From: Tetracentron sinense
Taxonomy: Eukaryota; Streptophyta; Magnoliopsida; Trochodendrales; Trochodendraceae
DNA: 64,000 nucleotides
Assembly: GCA_015143295.1 (NCBI GenBank)
Contig: CM026562.1
Span: forward strand, 43,509,323-43,573,322
Direction of reading: 5' to 3'
Part shown: one piece after another, positions 11,721 through 25,500 of the stretch
Numbering within the stretch: position 1 is the stretch's first letter
How the letters are laid out: each line of letters begins with the position of its first letter
The notes under the pieces: model-generated
Database searches by the model: none
What the model saw: only the letters and a program-made list of their open reading frames with translations
What the model was told of the DNA's origin: nothing
Position numbers and translations under genes: made by a program

Positions 11721-14700
11721 TCACTTGCTTTGCAGGGGCTCCAATGTCTTCACTACATCGCTCATGAGGGGTCTTGCTTTAGGGTTCTGGCTCAGGCAAT
11801 TGTATGCCAAGCTGCAGGCTTTCTGTGCAGCCTTTGCAGGGTACTGATTCTCCAATCTTGGGTCGATTATCTGCAGCAATTTTCTCTTGTCATTAAGCTT
11901 TGGTCGGGCCCAATCGACCAATCTGTGCTCCTTGCCAAGTCGCGTCTTGTCAACAGATCGCCTTCCAGTCAACAGCTCAAGAAGGACAACGCCAAAGCTA
12001 TACACATCACTCCTGGCAGTCAGGTGACCTGGCCATTGAAACAAATATTGGCCAGTAAACACAAAAATGCAGTATTGGTAAGGTATGAAATATCCAGAAG
12101 GATACTACGACTCTGGTTGAGGGCAAAATGGAAAAAAAAAAAACACTTATGCTTCTTAGTTGAAATATTTCCAAGTCTATTTTGTTGTCCATGACAGAAA
12201 ATCGTGAGAAATTCCAACTGCATGGCATGGATATACTATTATAGCAAAATTGAAGAAATTCCACTGCAACCATGAAATTACCCAATTTTCTTCATTGGAA
12301 ATTTTGAATTAGTATCAAAATACTATTAAGTTGCTGCGCATCTATAACTTTGACGGATAAACTCTAAGTAAGAGCTAAGAATTTAAAAGTAAATGGTGAT
12401 CCAGGGTTCAGGGTGTTTGTCCACTCTGTATAGTCAGACATTCTCATATCCTGCTGGCAGAAGCCACAAGGTTTTGTCAAGCTTCAAAATTTTGGAATAT
12501 TTATTGGTCCCCCTATATTTGTAGGACGAAGTGATGCTGATGGATCAAGAGATTCTCCAAGATCAAAAACCCATACCAGTCATTACATATTCGGGTGCCG
12601 CATAACCGTAGGTACCCATCACACGAGTTGATACATGAGTCTCATCACCTTGCGGACCAACTTTTGCAAGCCCAAAATCGGAAAGTTTGGCAGTATAATC
12701 CTGTAGATGCACAAAAGACATAAGAATACAAACAAGAATGAATAAATCCACATATGAAGAAAGACAGCCATGAGAAAGTTTTTCTTGGGTGTGCAAACTA
12801 TAAGAAGAAAAAAACTGACAGAGTCCAGTAAGATATTGGAGGTCTTGAAGTCCCGGTAGATAACAGGCCTTTCCGCATTGTGAAGGAAAGCAAGCCCTTT
12901 GGCAGCTCCAAGTGAAATCATTATTCTTGTTGCCCAAGATAATGGAATAGTCATCTCTGAAAGCCTCAAGCAAGGGAAGCCATGTCAGCTTAAGTTATAA
13001 TGAACTACAACACCAGACAATAAGTAGAGGCTTATAGCTTTCTATTATGTAATCAAAATGAACCACTAGATCTAAGTTCTCAATCCTGTGGTCTCTAAAT
13101 CATCTAGCAAGCATTAAAAAATAGATCCCCTATATTGTTTCATGCATTACTATATAAATAATTAAATACAATAAAAAGGAGAACTTGAGAAAAACCAAAC
13201 GTGACTAGGCAAATGTAACTGTTTGGGAGGGAATTGCATTATAGAGATTGGACCTAGTAATTAGTGGGAAGTGAAACAAAAATGAATTGAATCTCTTTTG
13301 AAGCAAATAATATAAGACTAAGAACTCTCGCATGAGCCATTTATTTCATGGATTTGCAAATATATTGATGAAAAATTTGATTAACAAAAAGTGTCTTATC
13401 TGAAAAAGAAATTAAATTAGTAATTCTTATACCTAAGCTTGGCGTGGATGTGTACCATGTCAGGGTGTTAGTCCTACCAGCTTCGTATGCATGCATTTAT
13501 TCTCCAGCATGACCCCCCCCCCCCCTTTTCATGCTCTAGCATTTATGGTGTGTATCGATGAATAATATCTTAACTGTAGATCAAGTAGAAAAGAGAAGCA
13601 CTCTCACCTGACAATGTACAGGTTGTTGTAGAGATAATTCTTACTCATTGATAATTTCTTTTTTAAGTCAATTAGGTATAGCTTCTTTTTCCTGAATTTT
13701 ACATACAAAGACATCCACAGTTCAATTATATCACAATTTGCTGGAACTAGTTGCAAATTCTTTCACATGCTTATGCCAATTAGTGTCCCCAACTGTTAGT
13801 GGAATGTTTGGGGTGCATAAAGGACACATCATTAACTCATCTATTGAAGGAACTGGAGAGAGACAAGCAGAGGGTATTCTTATTTGTATGTTTGAAAAAC
13901 ACATTTAAACAGAGCATTGGGGATGACTTGTCCCATCTCGATACATTCTTCACATAACGGGAAAGTAATGTGTCGTATATTGTGTTGAATGCACGGCATG
14001 GAAATTGGAATGGTCAGAAACTTGAGGTTCTGCAGTCTTGGGGCTTTCCTTCAACTCACTCTTGGTTAGAATTGGCTATTTGAACTTGAAAGTTGCAATT
14101 TACGCAATGAAGAAAAACACTTGTATATCTGTATACAATCAGAAAAACATGGGACAAAAGAAGACACTTTCCAGTTGTCCAGAACTCTACTTTAATGCAT
14201 CTTCTTAATTGGGAAATGAATTATGGTCTACTGTCAACAGAGATTGTTTGAACTTATAAAAAGAGCTTAGGAAAGAGATAATGCTTTAAAGCTAGTAATA
14301 AATAAAAGGAAAACCAAAGTCATAGGGAGGTGCCTACTTCGAAACAAGTGGTTCTCAAGGCTGCCTCGGAACATGAACTCGTATACAAGTAACCAATGAT
14401 CATCCTCGCAACAATGTCCAATCAACTTCACCAGATTTGGATGCCGAAGCTGCCCTAGAAAGTTAACCTCTGTCTAGGATGTAAAACAAAAGAAGCAATC
14501 AAGTTTGGATTTTGTAGGGAACTAACTCCCGGCCAGTCCCCACAAATAAAGTAATAATAAACACAAAATAATTATTATAAGGCAAACTTATTACAAGCCA
14601 TTCAGTGGCGCCCTGAAGGCCATCCTTGTTGAGCAGCTTGACAGCAACGGGGAGAGAATTGAGGCCAAGCCTGAGATTATCGTCAATGTAACCCTTGTAG

Positions 14701-14937
14701 ACTGTGCCGAAGCCACCTTGACCGAGGATATAATCAGAGCGGAAGCTCTTGGTGATGGTCTCAAGTTGAGAGAATGTGAAGGAAATGACATGAACATTCG
14801 GAATGGCAATGTTGCGGGGATCGGTCAGATGTGAGGAAGAAGGATTGTATCTCTTGTCAACCGGTAAAGGAGGGAACACAGGTGGGGGTTGCTGAACTGC
14901 AGAATGATAAAACAAGAAGGAACCCTAAATTCAAAAA

Positions 14938-14973
<36 letters not shown>

Positions 14974-15027
14974 TTGCACTCAGTTTATATATATATGAAC
15001 AATTTGAGAAGAGAGAAAAGAAAACCT

Positions 15028-15061
<34 letters not shown>

Positions 15062-15101
15062 CAACAACAGCGGATTCCTCTCGTGTAACGCAATTGCCCA
15101 T
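11721..15101 (-). CDS. PBL8: PBL8-like receptor-like cytoplasmic kinase (RLCK-VII)
   Basis: Serine/threonine kinase that relays signals from plasma-membrane receptor kinases. Six exons join in phase: 15026-15101, 14595-14896, 14338-14473, 12820-12956, 12577-12700, 11721-12028, giving 360 residues. The start MGNC carries the myristoylation Gly and a palmitoylation Cys, so membrane anchoring is expected. A run of five His-Ser pairs (15-24) follows. The kinase has glycine loop GQGGFG (84-89), VAVK lysine K112, alpha-C glutamate E128, catalytic YRDFK (205-209; D207 and N212 present), DFG (225-227) and [28 protein letters not shown] and [14 protein letters not shown] match PBL8 (At5g01020) as I remember it. 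The protein is about 50 residues shorter than PBL8 because the tail is lost. All catalytic residues are intact, so it is probably functional. The PBL8 name is a best match, not a proven orthologue. Confidence 0.93.
14941..14970. repeat. (TA)n microsatellite in intron 1 of the PBL8-like gene
   Basis: About 15 TA units between exons 1 and 2, with another short run near 14986. Similar (TA)n tracts occur at about 22518-22548, 35908-35936 and 41092-41133. Confidence 0.9.
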
Positions 15102-16872
15102 CTTCTAAATCTCGAAGTTAGTTAATGTTGTTGTTTGTGCCCTCCTAAGAACGCAGCGTCTCATACTTTGGGGTGGGCGAGACGCACCCACAAGAAGAAA
15201 GAAAGAAGAAGAAGAAGACTGAGACTCCCAAGCAAGTCTTGACTCTTGAGTCAGTCCTCTCTTTGTCTCTGTTTAAAACAAAGATATTCTATTATCTATT
15301 ACAGACAGGAGTGACAGCTACTTTCACTTTGACAACTGATCCCCTCTTTTATGTTTCGGTTGACTAGCAAAGCAGGAACTGACGAAGACGACGAAGAAAT
15401 TACCTACTCTCTTACACTGCTACTTTCACTTTCATCGTTTCATCATATCTCACCTGCTGACTCCACGCTCTCTAAACTCTGCTCCCATTTTCCATTTTTT
15501 ATTTATTTTTTGCTCTTTGGATACCCTCTCTAGGCTCTAGCTAGGATGATATTGAATTATCGATGGTGTGCCCTTTGCACCCCGTCACGGTTATTAGAAT
15601 TTAGAACGTTACCTTAACCTTAGGATGGTGTGACACCAGACAGATAGGACCACACTCACAAGTTGGTTTGAACCAACTTCGGAATTTTTTTATTTTTTTT
15701 GGCAGAACAACTTTGAATTTTGAATCATCACTGATCAATCAAAAATAATTATAAAAATCATACTTGAAGTTATGTATAATGGACAACACATGACATTGAG
15801 CTGGGTATTACTATTATTATCTATATATACATTAGCTTTGCATTCAAGATATATGTAGAGTTGGCAGAGTTCTCTCTCTCTCTCTCTTTCTCATTCATTC
15901 ATGGGAGATGATGGAACGAACCGTCCAAAGAGGCGTTTTCTCTTTAAATTTTGATCAAGTAAAGGTGCATTGAGTGGGTCGATTAAGAGGTTCATAGCAT
16001 TAGCATTTACAATGTTTAACCATTAGCATTTACAACTTTAGAGAATTGAATTTTTTTTTCTTCTTCTAAATCTTGGCTGGTGGTTTAATATTAGAGAAAA
16101 TCCGGAGGACTTGAACAATGTCCCTCATGGTTCTAACTCTCAAATCCTTTCCTCTAAATTTGGATAGTTAATAGTCATCACCAATCATGTACAAGTACCT
16201 AAACATAGCCTTCCAGTAAAACCAGGATGGTTGTAGTGGAATACTACTTCATGGCATTCTGTTGCATGAAAACAAAACCTTAAACAAGGCAAGTAGAAAT
16301 ATGAGCAGTGATTAGCCAACCTGCGCATTTCTGCTAAAAGCCAAGGTGGATGAACCCTAACTACAACTAGTGGGTGTTAAAAAGGGGGACGTAGACCAAT
16401 GAGAAACAATAGCCGAATGAGCAGTCCACCAAACATTTCCCTAGAAATATTATTATCTTGGCAGTTTCACAACCGTTATTAGAGCTTAACTAAACATAAT
16501 ATTTCTTATTTGGTTGTATGCCTTTTCTTTCTTCTTTTTTCCTAACTAAAATTTGAGGGAAAATTACATATAACTTGTCTTCGAAGTGGATGATAAATGA
16601 CTCTGATGCCAATATTAAATTCTCGCTACTATTCTCTAGTTTTCCATTACATTACTCAACACAATGCACACCTACTTACATTTGATATAGTTGACAATTT
16701 CAATGGAGCTTGTTTTAATACATCATTGATGAACAACAGGAGAGGCACAGCGGCTTTAAAAAAAAAATAACTAAAACAAATACAGATGAGAAAAAACACA
16801 TGAAGGGATTTGAAAACCACTGTCTCAAAGGAAGAAAAAAATACGAAACTGATGAGCTACAACCTCAACTGA
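15102..16872. promoter_or_regulatory. Intergenic region: PBL8-like promoter and downstream end of the SET gene
   Basis: Both neighbours are on the minus strand, so this 1.8-kb gap should hold the promoter and 5' UTR of the kinase (right of 15101) and the 3' UTR of the SET-domain gene (left of 16873). There are GAA-rich (15196-15216) and TC-rich (15872-15890) tracts, common in plant 5' leaders. I could not place a TATA box or transcription start convincingly, and no third gene was seen. Confidence 0.45.
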
Positions 16873-19800
16873 TTAATCTGCACTAGAACTGCAACAGTGG
16901 ACTGGGCCCCTCTGCTGAGAAAGTTTGCCAGCTTCTCTCCCAAGGCATTCCAGATATGGAAATATTTTAGCTGCATGAGATCCATAATACAGTGAAAATA
17001 TTGCATCCACCCGATTTATGTTGTCCAAAGCAGAAGTAGAGTCACCCAAGGATAGCTGAATGGATGCAAGCTTCACCAATTCATTTCCAATGACAATGTG
17101 GTTGGCAGGGTAAAGCTTCTCCAGTATCTGGTAACTCAAATAAACCAAGAAAAAATCTTTAAGATTACTCGGAAATTATATTAAGGTAATTCAAAATGAC
17201 CTTAATGGCCAAATCCAGTCATCAATGAAGAAATGATCACAAGTTGGAATTAAAATATAATCAGCATGTAAACATAACATTTTATCTCATTGGAAGGAAA
17301 GTTTCCTCAACACTCAACTTAGACTAGGAATAAATAATATTTAGATCAAGTGAGATTTTCAACAATGCTGATTTTGGTGACAATGCATGTTTTTTTGTAC
17401 GATACAAAGCATTTTTATGAGTTCATAAAATTGCGGAAATGGCCATGGTTTCCAGAATGACAAGTGTCTAAGTTTCTAACTGGAACTAAAAGTGGTGTGT
17501 ACAGTTTCTAAGGTATAGAACTTCATTGTTTGGAAAAGAAAATAAGAAATGTGTGTGTTTGTATACACACACATATGCACACACCTTTTTTTATTCAAGT
17601 ATATAGATATCCATATAGAAATGCACCCGCACAAACAGATGTATGTGTGAGCATGGAAAAAAGAGGAAGGGAGAAGGCTCAGAATCTAAAAGTTGGAGGG
17701 TTGGTAATAATTGCTATTTGGGATGAAGGATAAATTTGACTAGGGTTGGGTTTGCATGAACAGGGTTTAAGATTAGAGAAGGGTCCGCGGGGGGGGGGGG
17801 GGGGGGGGGTTGTGAGAGAGAGAGAGAGAGAGCAGGCTTGTGTTTAACAAAAGAGGGGGAGTTCGTGCAAAAATGCATCAGTTGCATATGGAAGCGGGAT
17901 GGCTGACAAAAAAAAACTATTTTCTTCTTTTTCTTGAATAGAGTAGATGAGATGTATTACATAAAAAAAGGACAGGTTTGATGACATCAAGAGTTGAAGA
18001 GCAAAAGAGATTTATTTGAGCTCAACCATGAGGCACTTGTACGAGTCAAGCTTATCACCATACCCACCAAAAGGAATTTGATTCATGCGTCGAGAAGTTT
18101 TTTTGAAAATCCCAATGAAGGCCTTAACACCATGTAAACAGCATACATACACGCTTGTGAGATGACAAATCTACAAATTCTGCATCGTATAATATCTTGG
18201 ATAGCCAGCAATACAAAATTTCAGTCCAAGGCTAAATCCCCTTATTTCACAAAGTGTTGCCAGATAGATAATTATTTATCGTTATGGGATTTTTCGGATA
18301 GTAGAGTGAAGGTTCTCGCTTTCAAGTTGTATCGGCTGGCAATATGCCATTGCGGCAGGTTCAGAATTGGACCTTAGAACCAACGCACCGAGAGGCAGCA
18401 AAAAATGAATCATTTGCGCGCTGGGAGGAAAAATAACTAGCTTCCTAAGATAAGGGGCGCTGCAAGGAACTCACTGATGGTTTACCTCTCCATGAAGCTT
18501 CTCATACAGAGACAGAAAGGCCAATCGAGTTGCAGTAAGCGATGGATCACGTACGCCGCAGCCATCATGCACTCAGATGTAATGGACGATGGTTTGTATT
18601 GGATAATACATGAACATCTCACCACACATGCATGACATATTTCCCAATTCATATTGGTTTTTGGGGTGTGCAGTATGTGTTCTTGTAACAATAATTTAAT
18701 CCTCAGATACAAATGAGTACCAATCATCACAGGGAAAAAAATGAGAAAGGACATCTATATGTTGGTACGACAGGATGCCATTTATTCTAAGCAAAAGTTG
18801 TACCTCAATTGATTCTTTACAGTGGTCCATGGCAAGTTGAAATTCTCCTACCAAACAAAATGCCTCTGCAAGATTGTCCTCTGCCTGTACAATGACATAA
18901 TATCATGCAGTAACATATCAATATCATCACATTGTTATAAATCTATGATGATTATCTATGATATAATCATTATACCCACAACATCTGTTGGCTGGATAAA
19001 GTACATCTAAAAGGCAACCCAAATGTTATTAGTCGCATTTTTATGTTTTTCAAGCTTATCAAAACTTTCAAATACTAAAAAATATGGATATAGTTACTCT
19101 TTTAATACAAAATCGGGGAATAATAAGGTGACTGACCTCCGCAATGTTTTTGTTATATGCATGCAGTGTTGATCTCATCAGATCAAGAGATCGCACAGCA
19201 TCAGAATGTTTAAATGTTGAGACTTCCTTTAAAATTATTGCATCCAGCAACCTGTTAAGAATTCCAGTATGAATTGTAACCCAGACAGAAAGTTAAATAT
19301 GAAAAATATAAATGTGTGTGGGGGGAATGGTCTCAGTCCGCCAATACACTCGGTCAAGAGTTTACTTCACTCTTTTCCCTAAACTACCTAGACTCCAATT
19401 TCTCCTCCCGTGCATATTCACATCCCTACCCGTGAAACCAGAGTTTCTATACATCCCCTTAAACTTCATTTGAAAATATGCCTTTCATAATCATGGAAGC
19501 CAACTGGTCAAATCGGTCGCCTATTTAACCTTAAAAATAACCTCCTCCAAATATTACTAGATGATGTGGCACCACCAAAAAATGGGTTACATTGGAATTT
19601 CATCTCCAAAAAGCAACCTTATATGAATACCACCCAGTCAACCACCTAATTTACAGCATTTGAACTGAACAATCCACAAAGAAAAGTAGAAAAATATGTA
19701 AATCATAAAGCTTCTGTCTATCCGATTATTTTTAAAAATTATTTTTTTGGTATATAAGTATCTTCTAGGTAGGGCCAATTGGTTTCTGGGTTCCACCTGC

Positions 19801-22514
19801 ACATACATCATAAGGGTAAGAATGAAGAATTGAAGATAAATATAATTTTTCTAATAATATATGCAACCAGGTTGGCCAATTACATAACGAGTTTAGAGGG
19901 AGTAACATTTTCATTACGGTAATTAAAGGACGCTATGGGATACATCCAAAGGAGTTTCTGAAATTGGAACTTTGATTTATTGGGTAGGGATACAAATGGG
20001 CATAGTAGAGGGGGGATTTTGTAATTATAGATTTTTTTTGGGTAAGAGTGAAAATTGCCCGTATGTATTTATGTAGGTATTTAATCAATAACACCTTGCA
20101 ATATAACACCGAATTCCAAGCAATCAGGTGATGATGTCATAGGATTTAAGCATGATTGCAAATAAGAAAAATCTGGACCAGAAAGAATGGTCCTGAAATT
20201 TAGAGTGATCCAAAACAGCCAGAGTATAAAAACAACAAGAAACACATCTAGGAAAGAAAATTATACTTGTGTCCATCAAGCATAAAACATGATATATCAA
20301 ATCTTCTGAAAAATCCTCATCAAGTTATACACGATCTAGTCAAGGAGTATCAGAATCTTAAAGAGATGCAATACATGGCCAATGTACCTTTTGATATAAA
20401 TCCCAGCTTTCTTAGCTGTCGCATGTGAAGATTTTAGATCCTGGTACGAACCACAATTCAAACAATATCCAGGATCATTTTGAAAGGCATCCTTGGTTCG
20501 TTCAAAGAAGAGATGAGCCACTTTGCTGATGTCTTTTCTTTTCAGCTCGTCAACCTTTGGAATATCAGATATTTCATAGAAGAAGAAAAGAATATTAAGA
20601 TGATTCATGTTAACAGCAAACTTAGAGCTCTTTGGGGTAGTCCGTGATGATGATATTAAATTAGTTGCATGTCAGTAACCGATGCATATGGAGGGGAATG
20701 TGACCCACTATTCATGAGTCCTATTTTATTTAACCCCAGTTAACCAAATCAGATGAATTTAACATCTTTTTTATAAAAAAAAATGTTCCGTCTATTTAAC
20801 ATATCCTTTTGTGATTGTTCAAGAGAATAATATATAGACTTGATTGTTAAGGTCGTTCACTCAAGTCAAATTTTGGATCGGAAATTTCCAATTAGGCGAG
20901 ACCCATAAGTGGGTCGCATTCAATCATTACCCATGCTTGTCCAGCAGAATCCTGGTATGCAACTGCAAGACAATACTTACGGTCCACCTGAATCCTGATG
21001 GCCACCCTAGATTAACTTCAGTGTTCATTAAACAGAGTATCATTTCTGAAAATATTGTTGTCCAAAAGAAATTCACAGATACTTGAATTGGGAGATAATA
21101 GCATACAGGAAAACGGCGCTCCAAGCTGCAGTTTTTGGGACCACCTTGTAATATCTTCTTTCCTTCTTGATTGGCCATACAGCTATCTAAGACTGTGCCA
21201 AAACAGTTTGGTTTCGCACAACGAAACGCATTTATAACAAGGTCTGGAAGATTCAGCTCTAAACAACCACTGCAGCAGCATTTAAATGAGTACTGATCTT
21301 CCAGTAATTTTTGGCGGTCTTTCTGATCCCATTGCCCAACCTGCCAAACAAAAAATGTAAAGCTTTTGTTCAGTTCTAAACAATCGGTGCACTGGAATAG
21401 GTGTGTAACAGTTCTAAACAATCCAAAACAAAATGTACACACCAACAACATGCATAAACACCATAGTAGCTCCAGGCCAATCAGACTCGGAGCTCATAAG
21501 TAAATGAATGCAGTATGAAAAATTACTGATAATTAGATATTAAGAGAGGGATAGTAGCTGGCAATTCTCAGTAGCATACCTGTGGGCCATAAGATAGCTC
21601 CAGGGGTTCCTTTGATGCTACAAATTCTGTTGATCGTACAAGGAGGGTACGTGAAAGGAAATATGCATGAATGTTTGGCTGGCACGAATGGTTAAACAAA
21701 CTACCAATTGAATAAATGGCTTGACCTACTCTGACCTATGAAAATGACAAAAATCACAGACCAAAGTGATCAGAAAAAACACCGTTTATGACTATTTAAT
21801 ATGAAAGTAAGCCAATCACCAACATTTTCAAGTAAATAAAATGGGGATTCGAGTTACAGATTAAAAAAAATACTCACAGTATGCAACTTCCTCAACCATA
21901 AAGTATTAACTTGTATAATTATCCTATCCATGCAAAAACATAAAATGGAAGTATACAGGAAATAGCAGTGAAACTGTGAAAGCCTGTTCGAGTACATTCA
22001 GTAATTCCTACATTAGTAGAAAGATAATAATAAATAAGTAAATAAAAACTGGCAAACAAGACAAAATGAGAACCAAATGCCATTGTTTGATATTTAGTAT
22101 TATACACTACAAGAACTGCTGTAGTGCGGGGCTCTGACTAGGGGTGTATTCAAGCAAAGCCAGCTCAAAGGCTCGGCTCGATCAAGCCAAGCTTTTTGGC
22201 TTGATCGAGTTGAGCCGAGCCAAGCTTTTTTTCGAGCTCGAATTTTCAATCAAGCTGAGCTCAAGCCAGGCCCATTTGATTCAGCTCAGCTCAGCTTAAA
22301 ATATTTATAATATAATAATAATATTATTATCTATAATATTTTAATGTTTGAAATATTATAAACAATATTTCTTGTGGGGTTTTCTTTCGATCCTGTTGTA
22401 GGTTGGGATTTTTTTTTTTGTAGTTGGTTAGCGTTGAGTTTATTTTCTTGTAAGCTCGACGGCTTTTGTAGCTTTCCAGTTGGTAGTTTTCTTTAATAAG
22501 ATGAGGTATTGATC

Positions 22515-22552
<38 letters not shown>

Positions 22553-25500
22553 AATTTTTTTATAAATAAATATATTTTTATGTTTCAAGCTGAGCTAGGT
22601 TTGAGCTTGAATCAATTCGACCTCAAGCCAGGCCAACACTTTCAAGCCGAGCTTCGAGCCTGGAAATTCGAGCTTGAATTAAGCACGAGCTTGGCCCAGC
22701 TCGGCTCGAATACACCCCTAGCTCTAACATCGTAGAGATGAAACACTGATAATTCAAGGCAAATGAAAGAAGTCAAAAGAATTGAGATAGTTAAGATACA
22801 TGCATATAATCAGGACTATATTACTATACCCTCCCTATTTGGAACATCAAAGGTGAAATAATATGGGCAACAAAGAAAGCAGTCAGGAGATTGCATCTCC
22901 ATAGTCTAATAATTACCGAGTCGGAGTTCAGGAATTATTCATCTGGAGAAAATTTCGGAAAAAATTGACAATTTGGAAATAAATCGGAAAAATGTCGGGC
23001 AAGATAAAAAAAAGTAAAATAAGATTAATAATTATGAAAATTATAAAGAAATATATTTCATATATTAGATATTTATTTGGGACTTTTTCAAAAAATCGTG
23101 AATAATACGAGTTTAATTAGCGACTTGTGATGTTTCTAAAAGTCGTGAATTAATCGTTCGACAAAAAAGTCATGTGTAATTTGGGACTTTTTGAAAAAAC
23201 TAGAGAACTTTTTTAATATCCATACTTTGACCCTGATGTGCTCCAACAACTTCACATTACATGTTACCCAGATATCATAGATGACTATCATGTTAAGTAA
23301 AGACAATTCGAGGTTATTACATTAAAAATATAACAAATTGACGTTTGTTACAGGTTACTAAGTAAAAAAAATTAGAACCTAGTAGCAGATAAAACAACAA
23401 CAAAATACTCTGCCTCTGGTGTTTTTTTTTATAAGTAAGCATTATAAATATAAAACGAGAAAGCAATACAAAGGCACACAGGAAAAGGACGAAGAGTTTA
23501 CAAGTACATAAACTCAACTCAAAGAGACCCCAAGCACCCAAAGAGACCTCAGATGTGAAATAGTAATATCAGTTGTGGAGACATCATTTCAACAAAATTA
23601 TAGTATTACAGACACCAAATAGAACTTGTACATTAATGCAGGTGAGCCAAACGATGGTAGTCTCAGGGAAGTTCTGAAAGGCACACGAAGAAAAACATAA
23701 TCCAGAGAGAACAATTCTGGCAAAAAATATGTTTGGGACAAGGCAGATGTACTAACAGTTACAAAAGGAACAATGCAAACAGAACTTTTTTTCTTGTAAC
23801 TTTGTAGAAGTTAAATGCTACCATGGAAGAAAAATCGTAAGTCACGTTTGATTGTTTCATTCCCTACGCAAATTCTAAAATGATGTTAGATATCCATCCA
23901 CATGTAGTACAGAGTTTTGTCGAATTTAGAACACTAAAGCAATAAATGATGATTGAAGGGGTTCAGTGTATGATAGCCAACTCTTTATTATGAAGTCACA
24001 GATATTGCTTCCAAAAATTACAATTCACACTGACATAAGAAAGTGCCTGACTGGTTGATGGGACATTAGAAAAGAATCACATCACTCATGATTCAACAGA
24101 GAAAACATCCTTATTGAATAAGCAACCTGTTCAACATAGAATCATCATACTGACAGCTCATACGGAGGTGAGAAAGTCTACAAGCAAGTCCAGGATGAAA
24201 AAAGATTCAAAAGTCTAGTTAGAAGCACAAACCTGTTCTACATTACTAGTTAAAGCACCTTCAGTAGGTGAAAGTCTTCTTGGTTGCCCCAGAGGTCTAG
24301 ATGCATCCCTGGACTTCATATGGGCAACTGCCATAGAATTCACCTTGATTTGAGATAGAAGTATAACCAACTGCATCCATGAAAGGAAGGCTTCATAACC
24401 AAAGGCAATAAACTTGTTGGGAATGAGCCTTCACAAGGTGAAAGTAAGGAAATGGAGTCCAGTACTAAAACTCTCACATTCTACTAATAATACAATTTTT
24501 CAGTTCCAAGAAATATCAACTTCTCTTCAGAAAATAATGATGATAAACCACCAAAAAAAAGGTATTATCAAAAATGGCATGCTTGGAAGCCGTTCAGCTA
24601 ACAAAAAATGCATAGATGTATTTATGTCCTGGTATGCATATAGATTTAAACCCATAAAACCAGCTAAGGGAATTTCATAGTAACACACCAAGAGCCAAGG
24701 AAAATTTTTCAATATAAGCAAGACTAATTATTTTTTCCTGTTTGACAGTTCATATAGTTGCTAAACTACTTCTGATCCCAAAAATAACCCCCAGGTCAAT
24801 TTGCGCCTGGCTACGCTACTTTTTCTTTTTATCATTCATATGCATATTTGTCTTGTGATTGCACCAAGTGTTCATTTCAAAAGTTTGAAGGTCGAATGCC
24901 TATACTTCTTTATCTCTATGAGGCTTGCCTCAATAACTTTGACTTCCTAGGTTTTTAATGTAGTGGCTGGGAGATGGAGCTGTTCAGCTATATAGAATCA
25001 TAGATTAAAATCTCTTTCTTGACAATTAATTGGAAAATGCGTAAATACAAACAATTTGTGTGCATAAGATAAGAGTTACATCCAAATATAAACAGTAAAC
25101 CCATCTTTCAATCCAACATTTCTAGAAACTATTAATAAAATTTTCCATTTGTTTCTGGAAAAATTGCTACAGCTACACCCTTGATTTTCTCCTATAGATA
25201 CGCAACGTTCCTCAAAGGCCTCATTCCATTCTCCCTGCCCTTAGTTTTTACAGCACAAGGTAGTTATTTACTCGTCCAAACCCTCCTTTTTCTTTTTTTG
25301 GTTTTCTTTACAATTCTTTCTTACTTTCATTTAGTCTCTTCTTGTTTTGCTTAGTACATATTGTAGTTTATATTCATGGAACCTGCAATGGATTTTGCAA
25401 TTGAGACCAAGAGAGAATATCATCTATGAGAGAACCGTTACCAGAAAGGAGTGAGACATCCATGTGAGAGTGGGATCACAAGAGTCCCTAGCAAGTACGT

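Noticed and set aside
12007-12285. Minus-strand frames overlapping the start of the last PBL8 exon
   Set aside because: They are intron 5 of the kinase gene read through the exon border. The conserved [12 protein letters not shown] exon with an AG at 12029-12030 explains the region.
18162-18377. 71-codon plus-strand frame in intron 14
   Set aside because: Antisense to a well-supported gene, with no recognisable motif and ordinary intron composition.
23410-23480. Short LINE tail (T-run followed by ataagtaagcattataaatataaaacgag)
   Set aside because: It looks like a poly(A)-ended insertion, but no coding sequence or duplicated flank could be found.
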